NCBI GenBank assembly: GCA_016715365.1
Contig: JADKAM010000001.1
Coordinates: forward strand, 1,116,001 to 1,180,000
Direction of reading: 5' to 3'
DNA length: 64,000 bases
DNA from: Chitinophagaceae bacterium
GTDB lineage: Bacteria; Bacteroidota; Bacteroidia; Chitinophagales; Chitinophagaceae
The position numbers were made by a program, and so were the translations under genes. This document shows, piece after piece, positions 16,295 through 25,139 of the stretch (its first letter is position 1; every line of letters starts with the position of its first letter). The notes beneath the pieces are model-generated. The model did no database searches. It was not told where the DNA came from and worked only from the letters and a program-made list of their open reading frames with translations.

Positions 16295-16549
16295 GCTGCA
16301 AAATTACCTCTCAATATAGTGAATTTAATGGCTGTTTTGATTAATGGTGAAATGCAGGTATGGGGGGTTACTATTGTCTTTTTTATGTGACAATTACCCT
16401 CTGGACGGGCATTTATGCTAATTTTAAATCAACTTTAGTATTATGCCAATCGCCGGTCTATCAACCAGAAAGATCAAATATTACAGTTTTCATAAAAAAT
16501 GTGTTTAGTGATTTATGATTAGTTTTACAGCATTCAAATAACATTGTTC

Positions 16550-17593
16550 ATGGCCAACCCCAATTTAAATAGCGAATCTGAATTTTTAAATTCTGCAGAA
16601 AAGGAATTTGAAAATACCATCAGGCCGGCGGCTATTGATGATTTTTCGGGCCAGAGCCAGATCATTGATAATATTACCATCTTCATCAAAGCTGCCAAAA
16701 TGCGTGGCGAGGCTTTGGATCATATTTTATTTCATGGACCACCGGGATTGGGTAAAACAACCCTCTCACGTATTGTGGCTAACGAGCTGGGTGTAAGCAT
16801 ACGTGAAACCAGCGGCCCTGTTATTGAAAAAGCCGGCGACCTGGCAGGCTTACTTACCAACCTGGAACCCAATGATGTTTTGTTTATAGATGAGATACAC
16901 CGGCTGAGTACCGTGGTGGAAGAATATTTGTATGCGGCCATGGAAGATTTTCGCATAGATATTATGATCGACAGCGGCCCCAATGCAAGAAGTGTACAGA
17001 TAAACCTGAACCCGTTTACATTGATTGGCGCCACCACCAGGAGTGGTTTACTTACAGCACCCTTGCTTTCACGTTTTGGTATAAAATCACGACTGGAATA
17101 TTATGATGCAGTTACGCTGAAGAATATAATTCTGCGTTCCTCAAAAATACTGGGTACCAAAATTACCAGCGATGCTGCCGAAGAAATTGCCCGCCGCAGC
17201 CGCGGTACACCACGTATTGCCAATGGTCTTTTACGCAGGGTACGCGATTTTGCACAGGTAATTGGCAATGGCATAATAGACCTGGCCATTACTGAGCATG
17301 CTTTAAGAGCATTGAATGTAGATAAGCATGGTTTGGATGAAATGGACAACCGTATACTGCATACCATCATTGATAAATTTAAAGGCGGCCCGGTTGGCAT
17401 TACCACCATTGCTACCGCCGTGGGCGAAGAAGTGGGAACGCTGGAAGAAGTGTACGAACCCTTTTTAATACAGGAAGGTTTTTTACAACGTACTGCACGT
17501 GGAAGAGAAGCCACTGCAAAAGCTTACGAGCACCTGGGAAAAAAATCGGCTTTTGGCGGGAATGAGAATTTGTTGTTTGGAGATACTAAGTAA
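16550..17593 (+). CDS. ruvB: Holliday junction branch-migration helicase RuvB
   Basis: The AAA+ motor of the RuvABC complex, which drives branch migration of recombination junctions. The ATG at 16550 (MANPNLNSESEF) is used in preference to the in-frame TTG at 16544. In order: RPAAIDDFSGQ, Walker A HGPPGLGKTT, Walker B LFIDEIHRL, sensor GATTRSGLL, arginine finger region LLSRFGI, SRGTPRIANGLLRRVRDFA and the C-terminal winged helix (FLQRTARGREATAKAYEHLG). At 347 residues it is full length. It stands alone; ruvA and ruvC are not in the window. It ends at a strong bidirectional terminator. Confidence 0.97.
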   Translation: MANPNLNSESEFLNSAEKEFENTIRPAAIDDFSGQSQIIDNITIFIKAAKMRGEALDHILFHGPPGLGKTTLSRIVANELGVSIRETSGPVIEKAGDLAGLLTNLEPNDVLFIDEIHRLSTVVEEYLYAAMEDFRIDIMIDSGPNARSVQINLNPFTLIGATTRSGLLTAPLLSRFGIKSRLEYYDAVTLKNIILRSSKILGTKITSDAAEEIARRSRGTPRIANGLLRRVRDFAQVIGNGIIDLAITEHALRALNVDKHGLDEMDNRILHTIIDKFKGGPVGITTIATAVGEEVGTLEEVYEPFLIQEGFLQRTARGREATAKAYEHLGKKSAFGGNENLLFGDTK

Positions 17594-17608
17594 TTGTGTA
17601 GGACTTAT

Positions 17609-17647
17609 AAAAATGCCGTCCCTACACTGTGTAGGGACGGCATTTTT
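17609..17647. terminator. Bidirectional intrinsic terminator between ruvB and the OmpR-type regulator
   Basis: Perfect 18-bp stem (17609-17626 with 17630-17647) around a 3-nt loop, with GC-rich core GCCGTCCCTACA and A5/T5 flanks that give a U-tract in both directions. It lies between two convergent genes. Confidence 0.9.
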
Positions 17648-17666
17648 AATTTTATGCAGAAAAAAT

Positions 17667-18364
17667 TTATTCTGTTACAACCAGCCTGAAACCGTTGCCA
17701 TGAATATTTACAATTTCAATAGCAGGATCTTCTCTTAAATACTTACGTAATTTGGCAATATACACATCCATACTGCGGCCGTTAAAGTAAGTATCACTTC
17801 CCCAGATTTTCTTCAGGGCAATCTCACGGCTAAGCAGATCATTTTTGTATTCGCTCAGCATTTTCAGCAATTCATTTTCTTTTGGAGAAAGGGTTTGTGT
17901 TTTACCATCAATGATCAGTTCACGCAGGCGTGGGTTAAAATGGTATTTACCCAGGTCGTATTCTGCATTCACTTCTTCACGGTGCAGTTCTTCATTACGT
18001 TTTAAGATGGCTTTTATCTTATGCAGCAAAACTTCACTGTCGAAAGGCTTGGTGATGTAATCATCAGCGCCTAATTTATAACCCTGGATGATATCATCTT
18101 TCATGGTCTTTGCGCTTAAAAAAACAATGGCACATCGGGATTGATATCCCTTATTTCTTCCGCAACGGTAAATCCGTCCATATTGGGCATCATTACATCC
18201 AGCAGGCAGAGGTCAAATTTTTCACGTTGAAATGCGGCCAGTCCAAGCTTTCCGTCTCTTTCCAGGGTTACATTATAGTCATTCAGTTCCAGGTAATTCT
18301 TCAATACCATGCCAAGGTTAGTATCATCTTCGCAAAGCAGAATTTGTGGTTTTACGGGTTCCAT
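17667..18364 (-). CDS. OmpR/PhoB-type response regulator (frameshifted in this sequence)
   Basis: A two-domain response regulator that reads as two pieces. The receiver part (from ATG 18364) has ILLCEDDTN and the phospho-Asp in LCLLDVMMPNMDG; it stops at a TAA inside a T7 run (A7 on plus, 18118-18124). Adding one T restores LFFLSAKTMKDD and joins it to GADDYITKPFDSEVLL and the winged-helix domain (LSPKENELLKMLSEYKNDLLSREIALKKIWG... NIHGNGFRLVVTE). The repaired protein is 232 residues, the normal length. The break falls at the switch Ser/Thr strand, so the protein as sequenced would be dead. A sequencing or assembly indel is the simplest explanation. The partner kinase is not adjacent. Confidence 0.85.
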
Positions 18365-18457
18365 GTTTTGTTGGTTTATCAGCAAATAAAATTAAATCAA
18401 AGTTTATACAGCGAATATAGTGCCTAATTTTTTGTTAAAGGTCAATTTAAGTCATTT

Positions 18458-18481
18458 GTCATTAGGTCATTGGTCATTTTG
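18458..18481. repeat. GTCATTAG-type short repeat, left copy
   Basis: GTCATTAGGTCATTGGTCATT matches, in inverted orientation, the copy at 18901-18922, with one gap and one mismatch. The pair brackets the four-helix-bundle gene, and the left copy encodes its last residues. Confidence 0.55.
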
Positions 18482-18845
18482 TCCCAAATTATTTTTACCA
18501 ATGCTTTTAATGTAGGCATTTAGCAATAAATGACATTCCTTTAGCTTGTTCAGTAAGTTATTATACTCATCAGCTGTAATTAATTTACGGTTGAAAATTT
18601 TTTTGATTGGCGGTTTTGGTTTCAAAGAGAGAGCCCCTGGCATACCAGCAGAAGTTTTTATTTTCTTTGTAATGAAATCTTCCATATCCTTCGGAAATAT
18701 TTAAAGCAATTGAATCTGCAGCTCTCAGGTACTGGTCACTTAAACTCTTTTTATTAAAAAGATCCCACTTAACAGTAATGTCAAAAACCTGCTCACCAAT
18801 ATTCATCGCAAGTTGGTAAACCTTTAATTCTTCAAGCAATATCAT
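18467..18845 (-). CDS. Four-helix-bundle protein (S23/IVP family), frameshifted
   Basis: A member of the small S23-like four-helix-bundle family, named from proteins encoded in 23S rRNA intervening sequences but mostly found free-standing and of unknown function. From ATG 18845 the family pattern ELKVYQLAMNIGEQVF, AADSIALNISEGYGRF and WYARGSLFETKT is clear. The frame then breaks at an A7 run (T7 on plus, 18598-18604); removing one A gives ETKTANQKIFNRKLITADEYN with correct family spacing, and the C-terminal helix continues to 18467. It is probably an indel error rather than a decayed gene, but the short inverted repeats around it leave a mobile origin open. Confidence 0.75.
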
Positions 18846-18900
18846 ATATGAAGTTTTAAGGATCAAAATAATATTAAATCCAGAAAACTGCAACAATGAA

Positions 18901-18922
18901 CTAATGACCAGTGACTAATGAC
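18901..18922. repeat. GTCATTAG-type short repeat, right copy (inverted)
   Basis: Inverted counterpart of 18458-18481. It overlaps the repaired stop codon (18915-18917) of the di-haem peroxidase gene. A related, shorter stretch (AATGACGATTGACCAATGAC) occurs at 42101-42120. Confidence 0.5.
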
Positions 18923-19867
18923 TTTTCAGGTATTTCTTGTCTGTGAGCGTTTTTAGAAAACTTACTAAATCTTTCTTCTCTTTTTTCAGAAAGATTCAAT
19001 GGGCTTTTTAATGCATCATCAATATTGATGGAGTTGGTTACAAATGCTTGCGGATTGTTATAGTAATCCACTACTTCTTCCAGGGTCTTAAACATACCAT
19101 TGTGCATATAAGGTGCCGTAACGGCAATATTGCGTAAGCCTGGCGTTTTAAATTTCCCCAGGTCGGCTTCTTTATTTGTAATATTGAATAAGCCTGCATC
19201 ATTCAGCTCTTTTCCATTGTACAAACCAATGTTTTTAAATTCATCGGTTGTAAAATCTTCCATACGGTGGCAGTCAAAACATTTGGCTTTATCGCCCACA
19301 AATAATTCACGGCCTCTTTCTTCGGGTGCAGTTAAATTTTTAAGATTGTTGCTCCAGTCATCAAACTTACTGTCAACGGTTTCCAGTGTTTTTTCAAAAG
19401 CAGAAAATACGGCTGCCAGGTTTTTTTGCAGTTGGCTTTTGTCCGAATATTTTTTGAAAAAGTAATTTATATTCCTTTGATTGGTTCAATCTTTTCACTG
19501 CTTCTTCAATGGGCAATCCCATTTCATCAGGATTCTGTATCGGCATTAAAGATTGATCTTCCAGGGTTGAAGCTCTGCCATCCCAAAAATAATAGGGGCG
19601 GTTCTTCATGTTCAAAACCGATGGGGTATTTCGTTTGGTCAGCTTGCCTTCAATACCAACACTAAAGGCAACGGTATCGGCAAAAGCGAATGTTGGTATA
19701 TGGCAGCTGGCGCAGCTTACAGAAGAGTCTTTGGATAATATTTTTTCGGAAAATAATTTTTTACCAAGACCGGCTTTTGTTTTAATATCTGTATTATTTG
19801 TTTCAAAGGAGAAACCAAATAAAAGAAAAATACAGCAAAGAAAAATGCAGGAAATTATAAATTTCAT
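18915..19867 (-). CDS. Di-haem cytochrome c peroxidase family protein (two frameshifts)
   Basis: A periplasmic di-haem peroxidase-like protein with signal peptide MKFIISCIFLCCIFLLFGFS. Haem sites are CASCH near residue 52 and CFDCH in the second half; YFWDGRA and APYMHNGMF are the usual conserved segments. Two +1 insertions break it: A7 instead of A6 at 19421-19427 (plus-strand T run), and A6 instead of A5 at 18981-18986. Removing one base at each gives a continuous frame of 316 residues through NLAAVFSAFEK and SFLKTLTDKKYL, ending at TAG 18915-18917; the unrepaired frame runs on to 18901. It is distinct from the MbnH-like protein at 9095-10147 and has no MbnP partner, so a classical peroxidase role is as likely. 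It follows the XRE gene by 34 bases. Confidence 0.83.
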
Positions 19868-19901
19868 GCTGTAAAATTAAGCAGATTGATGGAAAGTACA
19901 T

Positions 19902-20132
19902 TTATCTCATCAGCTTTTTATATTCCTTATCATCCATGTACTCTAAAATATCGCCAGGCTGGCATTCTAAAATTCTGCAAACTTCTTCAAGTGTACTAAA
20001 ACGGATTGCCCGTGCTTTACCACTTTTTAAAATACTCAGGTTGGCAAGGGTAATACCAACCCTTTCACTTAATTCTGTTAAGCTCATCTTGCGGCGGGCA
20101 AGCATTATATCAAGGTTTACTACTATCGGCAA
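19902..20132 (-). CDS. XRE/Cro-type helix-turn-helix regulator (YozG-like)
   Basis: A 76-residue single-domain DNA-binding protein: VVNLDIMLARRKMSLTELSERVGITLANLSILKSGKARAIRFSTLEEVCRILECQPGDILEY, the usual five-helix Cro fold of the family that pairs with DUF2975 membrane proteins. The start is TTG at 20132, one base after the TAA of the DUF2975 gene; conservation of the segment before the internal Met supports this start. Close linkage suggests the pair acts together and may be self-regulated (see the palindrome at 21241-21270). It could also use the ATG encoding the Met of IMLARRK. Confidence 0.87.
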   Translation of the reverse strand: MPIVVNLDIMLARRKMSLTELSERVGITLANLSILKSGKARAIRFSTLEEVCRILECQPGDILEYMDDKEYKKLMR

Positions 20133-20133
20133 A

Positions 20134-21231
20134 TTAAATGGTCAGGTCTTGTTCGTATTGTAATGTATATCCTTTCTTAAAAGCTTTTGCAATGATAAAA
20201 GTAATAACTGCTATAAAGAGTACGACCAAATTATCAAATATTTTATTTAATAAAGATTCCATTTTAAAATCATCGGGTATATGCTGCCAAAATAAAAGTC
20301 TGAAAATATACGGACTTACAATTGTAAAGAAAGATATAATAATAGCAAACAAGCAGACCTGGTTTAACATTTGAATGTTTCTTTTAGTAAAAGCCTTTCC
20401 TTTGGAAATATTGATCAATAACCGGATTGGGAGACCGAAGAAAAAATACAATATCAGTGCGCCGGTTAAGAAAGAAAATGCCCAGATCGTAATATTCAAA
20501 ATTTTATAAATTTTTTTGGATATTGGTATAAGTATTGTTTTTCTCTCAGATGTATATCTCACTTTTATTTGTTTGCTTTCATAATGTCCCTCCTTATTAT
20601 GATTTTCTCCTGCCTGCCTGTCCCATTTTACATAGGCAAGATGATATTTATCATCTGCAATATAAAATTGAGTGTCATAATCCTTCAGTTCGTAACCTCT
20701 TAGTCCGAAATAATAGAGTTTTTCTTTTTCCAACTCTTTATTGATAGAATCCATTCTATATGTTGTTTGACTACTCAATTTTTTGTTTATTAATTCATCC
20801 ATGACTTCTGATTCTTTAGCCGAAGGTTTGAGGTAAACTTTATTTAGCGAGTCAATAAAAGACTTAATAACTGTATCCCCAGGATTGAATGGGTGAAAAG
20901 GTAATTCAGAGAACGTTTTCTTATTTGTAGAAAAAACACCCATAACACCATTGGAAATACTTTCCATTGCCTTGCCGCTATTTCTGTTATCCCTGATTTG
21001 TTTGATACTGTTAAAGCTGTCCTCACTTTTTTTATAGATATAATATGGGGTGGAGTCTTGAACATGTAATGAAGAAAATATTCCTCCCAGTGCAGTATCT
21101 GAATCAGGCAAAATAATTCCGTAACTATAACTTGATTTCACAGCCTTTCCACTGCTCAAAAAATAAATTATCAATAAAATTCCTGCAATTGCAATAAGAG
21201 AAGCGGTCATGCTTAAGCTAATTTTTTTCAT
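20134..21231 (-). CDS. DUF2975-family membrane protein, extended N-terminal domain
   Basis: A 365-residue membrane protein. One helix lies at the N-terminus (about 9-27). A roughly 215-residue soluble, presumably extracytoplasmic, region follows, and then three helices near residues 247-270, 290-312 and 333-352. The C-terminal block (LLINISKGKAFTKRNIQMLNQ... FKKGYTLQYEQDLTI) is typical of DUF2975. Usual DUF2975 proteins are about 160-200 residues, so the large loop is an addition. It sits directly before the XRE gene (1 base between stop and start), the standard DUF2975/XRE arrangement. A signal-sensing role for the loop is inference. An exact TATTTTTG element is upstream. Confidence 0.78.
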   Translation of the reverse strand: MKKISLSMTASLIAIAGILLIIYFLSSGKAVKSSYSYGIILPDSDTALGGIFSSLHVQDSTPYYIYKKSEDSFNSIKQIRDNRNSGKAMESISNGVMGVFSTNKKTFSELPFHPFNPGDTVIKSFIDSLNKVYLKPSAKESEVMDELINKKLSSQTTYRMDSINKELEKEKLYYFGLRGYELKDYDTQFYIADDKYHLAYVKWDRQAGENHNKEGHYESKQIKVRYTSERKTILIPISKKIYKILNITIWAFSFLTGALILYFFFGLPIRLLINISKGKAFTKRNIQMLNQVCLFAIIISFFTIVSPYIFRLLFWQHIPDDFKMESLLNKIFDNLVVLFIAVITFIIAKAFKKGYTLQYEQDLTI

Positions 21232-21240
21232 ACAAGTAAT

Positions 21241-21270
21241 TTTATCAAAAATAATAAAATTATTGATAAA
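21241..21270 (-). promoter_or_regulatory. Promoter -7 element inside an inverted repeat (possible XRE operator)
   Basis: On the minus strand, TATTTTTG (21253-21246) is an exact TAnnTTTG match 15 bases before the DUF2975 start. The inverted repeat TTTATCAA (21241-21248) / TTGATAAA (21263-21270) covers it. A repressor bound here would block the promoter. The co-transcribed XRE protein is the obvious candidate, by inference. Confidence 0.5.
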
Positions 21271-21366
21271 CGATAATAATATTCCTTAAAACAATGTTTT
21301 TAGCCAGTTTTAGCAATTATCTGCTAAAATCACAACCGCTTCGTAACTTTCCTTAAAAATTAAATA

Positions 21367-22932
21367 ATGGCAAATAAAGAAGCATTTATAGAAGCAATAA
21401 AAAACGGTTACACATTTAAAGGCGAAGCTGTAAAAATTGGCGCCGCCATACTGGATGGTGAACTGGTGCCCGAAGCCGGCATTTACCTGCCGCTTAAAAC
21501 TTTAAACCGTCACGGCCTGATTGCAGGCGCAACCGGAACGGGTAAAACAAAAACCCTGCAGGTTATCAGCGAGTTTTTAAGCGATAACAGTGTGCCGGTG
21601 ATGATGATGGATATTAAGGGCGACCTGAGTGGCATAGCTGCCATGGGCGCAACAAACGATAAAATAAAAGACCGCTACCAAAAACTGAATATGGAATACA
21701 AACCATCTTTATTTCCGGTAGAGCTGATGACCTTGACCGGGCAAAAAGGTGTTCATTTAAGAGCAACAGTAAGTGAGTTCGGGCCCATACTGCTAAGTAA
21801 AATTTTAGAGCTGAACGATACACAGGGCGGCGTGGTAGCCATGATATTTAAATATTGTGATGATACAAAACTGCCCCTGCTCGACTTAAAGGATTTTATT
21901 AAAGTACTGCAATACATTGGCGATGAAGGAAAGGCAGAAATTGAAAAACAATATGGAAAAATTTCAACCTCATCAACCGGCACTATCCTGCGCAAAGTGA
22001 TTGAACTGCAGCAACAGGGCGCCGATATTTTCTTTGGCGAAAGAAGTTTTGAAGTAGATGACCTGATGCGTATTGCTGATGACGGTCGTGGAATGATCAG
22101 CGTATTACGTGTTACCGATCTGCAGGATAAGCCGAAATTATTTTCAACATTTATGCTGCAGATGCTGGCCGAACTCTATGCCAGTTGCCCCGAAGAAGGT
22201 GATATGGATAAACCCAAGCTGGTGATGTTTATTGATGAGGCGCATTTGATCTTTAATGAAGCCAGTCCCGCATTGCTGCAGCAGATTGAAACCATTGTAA
22301 AACTGATTCGTTCAAAAGGCATAGGTATTTTCTTTTGTACACAAAACCCAATGGATGTGCCGGCAAGTGTATTGAGCCAGCTTGGTTTAAAAGTGCAGCA
22401 TGCTTTGCGTGCCTTTACTGCTGCTGATAGGAAAGTGATCAAACAAACAGCAGAGAATTACCCCGAAACTGAATTTTATAAAACAGAGGACCTGATCACC
22501 CAAATGGGCATTGGCGAAGCATTTATAACCATGCTGAATGAAAAAGGTATTCCCACACCGCTGGCACATACCATGCTTTGTGCGCCACGCAGCCGTATGG
22601 ATGTGCTGACAGAAGAAGAGATCGATGCCATCAACACCAGGTCTAAAATGGTGGCCAAGTACAACAAAACCGTTGACAGCGAAAGTGCTTATGAAATATT
22701 AACTGCCAAGCTGGAAGAAGCTGCAGAAAGATCGGCACAGGAAGAAGCGGAAGAAACAACCACTTCTAAAAAATCTACCAAAGAAGAAAAATCAACACTG
22801 GAAAAAGTGGCGGACAATACCATTGTAAAAAGTATGGTGCGTACGGCTGGTAATACCATTGTTCGTTCTTTATTAGGTGCTTTGGGATTGGGAGGAAGGA
22901 GCAGAAGTTCGAAAAGTAAGAGCTGGTTTTAA
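21367..22932 (+). CDS. HerA-like ATPase, DUF853 (YjgR type)
   Basis: A 521-residue P-loop NTPase of the HerA/FtsK superfamily. Walker A is GATGTGKTKTLQ (about 53-64), Walker B is VMFIDEAHLIF (about 286-296), with further motifs MMMDIKGDLSG and the sensor FCTQNPMDVP. The C-terminus has a charged Glu/Ser/Lys linker and a Gly-rich basic tail (LGLGGRSRSSKSKSWF). The family is widespread; E. coli YjgR has no settled function. It is not a HerA-NurA pair, since no NurA-type nuclease is next to it. It stands alone between the divergent DUF2975 gene and the LtaS-like gene. Confidence 0.88.
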   Translation: MANKEAFIEAIKNGYTFKGEAVKIGAAILDGELVPEAGIYLPLKTLNRHGLIAGATGTGKTKTLQVISEFLSDNSVPVMMMDIKGDLSGIAAMGATNDKIKDRYQKLNMEYKPSLFPVELMTLTGQKGVHLRATVSEFGPILLSKILELNDTQGGVVAMIFKYCDDTKLPLLDLKDFIKVLQYIGDEGKAEIEKQYGKISTSSTGTILRKVIELQQQGADIFFGERSFEVDDLMRIADDGRGMISVLRVTDLQDKPKLFSTFMLQMLAELYASCPEEGDMDKPKLVMFIDEAHLIFNEASPALLQQIETIVKLIRSKGIGIFFCTQNPMDVPASVLSQLGLKVQHALRAFTAADRKVIKQTAENYPETEFYKTEDLITQMGIGEAFITMLNEKGIPTPLAHTMLCAPRSRMDVLTEEEIDAINTRSKMVAKYNKTVDSESAYEILTAKLEEAAERSAQEEAEETTTSKKSTKEEKSTLEKVADNTIVKSMVRTAGNTIVRSLLGALGLGGRSRSSKSKSWF

Positions 22933-22957
22933 AATATCCTTATCAATTACTTTAAGG

Positions 22958-22989
22958 GCCGGTTGTTAAACCGGCTCTTCGTATTTTTG
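22958..22989 (+). promoter_or_regulatory. Short hairpin and exact TAnnTTTG promoter element before the LtaS-like gene
   Basis: GCCGGTT (22958-22964) / AACCGGC (22969-22975) forms a 7-bp hairpin with a 4-nt loop after the HerA-like gene. TATTTTTG at 22982-22989 is an exact minus-7 match, with a TTG at 22963-22965. The ATG follows at 22994, so the leader would be almost absent. Confidence 0.5.
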
Positions 22990-22993
22990 TAAA

Positions 22994-24931
22994 ATGAGAA
23001 AACTTCAGTCTTTATTCAAACACCGCTTTGGCCCATTGGCAGTATTGGCGCTTATTTTGTTTACACTGAGTTTTATTACCCGGTTAACTTTGTTTATCAT
23101 CAGCTGGCCAAATCTTGAGCTTAGTTTTTTAAAGTTGCTTGGCATTTTCTTTATTGGATTTTTTTATGACATCATTGTCTGGAGTTTTTTTGCCATACCG
23201 GTTGCTTTTTATTGCTGGCTGATGAAGGACAGCTGGTATCAAAAAAAATGGCAACGCATTCCGCTTTTCTTTCTTTTCTTTTTAATTACACTTATACTGG
23301 TTTTAAATGTTGGCGGCGAGATCATCTTTTGGGATGAATTTAATGTGCGCTATAATTTTATTGCAGTGGATTACCTGGTTTATACCACGGAAGTGATTGG
23401 CAATATTATGGAGTCGTACAACATTCCGCTGATTGGTACAGCAGTTGCTATAGCAACAGTTGCGGTTCTTTTTTTAGTAAGAAAAAAGTTAACTGCTTCG
23501 CAGGAACTAAGCATGCGCTTTGGAAAAAGAACCCTTTTCTTTTTTGGGTTTATGCTGCTGCCGCTTGCCGGGTATTTTTTAGTGAACAACCGCATTAAGA
23601 ACAGCAGCAATAATAATTATGTAAATGAGTTGGGCGGCAACGGTATTTATGAATTTGGATCTGCGTTCTGGAACAATGAAATTGAATACAGCAAATTTTA
23701 TGTTACCCGTAACGATACCGCCAATTTTAAAATACTGCGTAATATGCTGCAGGCGCCCAATGCCACATTCAACAATGATCCGTTAAGTATTGAACGGCAG
23801 ATAAAAAGCGATAGTCCCGAACATACATGGAACGTAGTACTCATCAGCGTAGAAAGTTTTAGCGGCGATTATTTAAAAAGATTTGGCAACAAAGAAAACA
23901 TTACGCCATACCTCGATTCATTAATTCCACACGGTTTATGGTTCGACCAGTTTTACGCATCAGGTACCAGAACAGTAAGGGGTTTGGAAGCCCTGTCGAT
24001 GGGCATACCGCCAACGCCCGGCCAATCAATTGTGCGCCGGCCGGATAATGACGATATGTTTACTATGGGCAGTGTGTTAAAAACGAAAGGATACGACGTA
24101 CACTATATTTATGGTGGCAATTCTTTCTTTGATAATATGGGAAAATATTTCAGCAACAGCGGTTACACCGTATTGGATCAAAGAGATATTCCGGATAGTT
24201 TAGTACATCTTACTACTGCCTGGGGTTGCGACGATGAAGCTGCTTTTAATTATACCTTGCAGCAATGCGATAAGAGTTTCAATAGCAATAAGCCTTTCTT
24301 TAATCATATCATGACGGTGAGTAACCACCGCCCGTATATTTATCCAGAGGGGCGGATTGATATTGATCCAAAATACCAATCTATACAGGGTGCAGTTAAG
24401 TACACGGATTATGCCATCAATAAATTCATTAAAGAAGCTCAGCAAAAACCCTGGTTCAACAATACCCTGTTTGTAATTGTTTCCGATCATTGTTCTAAAA
24501 GTGCCGGTAAAACCGATCTGCCGGTAAACCGTTATCATATACCCTGCATAATTTATGCGCCGCAATTGGTAAAGCCTGCAATTGAAAGCAGATTAGTAAG
24601 CCAGATCGATCTTGCCCCCACCATTTTAGGCCTGATGAACCTGAACTACACCAGCAGGTTTTTTGGGTATGATGTATACAATATGACTCCAGGAAATGAA
24701 CGGGCTTTCATAAGTACCTACCAGGATATGGGCTATGTTAAAGATGGTAAACTGGTCATATTATCTCCCCAGCAAAAGGTACAGCAGTTTAAACCCGATT
24801 TTACAACCGGGGCTAATGTACAGATGGCAGGTTCGGCTGAATTGATAAATGAAGCAATTGCCTGGTACCAGGGAGCCAGTTTTCAATATAAGACCGGCCG
24901 GTATAAAAGTGTGAAACAGGTAAAGCCATAA
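22994..24931 (+). CDS. LtaS-type sulfatase-fold phosphoglycerol/phosphoethanolamine transferase
   Basis: A 645-residue inner-membrane enzyme with about five N-terminal helices (residues 15-205) and a C-terminal alkaline-phosphatase-fold catalytic domain. Metal and nucleophile motifs: VVLISVESFSGDYL (metal Glu), FYASGTRTVRGLEAL (Thr nucleophile), HIMTVSNHRPY and FVIVSDHCSKS (metal Asp-His). LtaS in Gram-positives polymerises glycerol phosphate; Bacteroidota lack lipoteichoic acid, so the likely product is a phosphoglycerol or phosphoethanolamine decoration of glycans or lipids, as for OpgB or EptA relatives. The substrate is unknown. A terminator follows at 25106-25137. Confidence 0.87.
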   Translation: MRKLQSLFKHRFGPLAVLALILFTLSFITRLTLFIISWPNLELSFLKLLGIFFIGFFYDIIVWSFFAIPVAFYCWLMKDSWYQKKWQRIPLFFLFFLITLILVLNVGGEIIFWDEFNVRYNFIAVDYLVYTTEVIGNIMESYNIPLIGTAVAIATVAVLFLVRKKLTASQELSMRFGKRTLFFFGFMLLPLAGYFLVNNRIKNSSNNNYVNELGGNGIYEFGSAFWNNEIEYSKFYVTRNDTANFKILRNMLQAPNATFNNDPLSIERQIKSDSPEHTWNVVLISVESFSGDYLKRFGNKENITPYLDSLIPHGLWFDQFYASGTRTVRGLEALSMGIPPTPGQSIVRRPDNDDMFTMGSVLKTKGYDVHYIYGGNSFFDNMGKYFSNSGYTVLDQRDIPDSLVHLTTAWGCDDEAAFNYTLQQCDKSFNSNKPFFNHIMTVSNHRPYIYPEGRIDIDPKYQSIQGAVKYTDYAINKFIKEAQQKPWFNNTLFVIVSDHCSKSAGKTDLPVNRYHIPCIIYAPQLVKPAIESRLVSQIDLAPTILGLMNLNYTSRFFGYDVYNMTPGNERAFISTYQDMGYVKDGKLVILSPQQKVQQFKPDFTTGANVQMAGSAELINEAIAWYQGASFQYKTGRYKSVKQVKP

Positions 24932-25105
24932 AACTTAAAAAGCTGACAATCAATTAAATAAATAGGCAAAAAACACAATTTGTTTGTATTTTTTACACAT
25001 TCCCTGTATATAAATACTTTTAAAATACTTTAGTGAAATGTTGTATAATAGTGAAAACCACATTATCTTCGTTTCGGTTTTTCATAGGATATTGGATTTT
25101 AAAGC

Positions 25106-25137
25106 GGGACTAGATTTCTATCTTGGTCCCTTTTTTA
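25106..25137 (+). terminator. Intrinsic terminator after the LtaS-like gene
   Basis: GGGAC (25106-25110) / GTCCC (25126-25130), with further imperfect pairing inside, followed by T6 at 25131-25136. It ends just before the convergent recQ stop at 25140. Confidence 0.7.
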
Positions 25138-25139
25138 TT

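Noticed and set aside
18118..18124. Programmed ribosomal frameshift in the response regulator
   Set aside because: The T7 run is slippery, but the other six breaks in A/T runs, in unrelated genes and both directions, favour sequencing error; no stimulatory structure is apparent.
18458..18922. Four-helix-bundle gene as a transposon or 23S intervening sequence
   Set aside because: No rRNA sequence, transposase or target duplication is visible; only the short inverted repeats hint at mobility.
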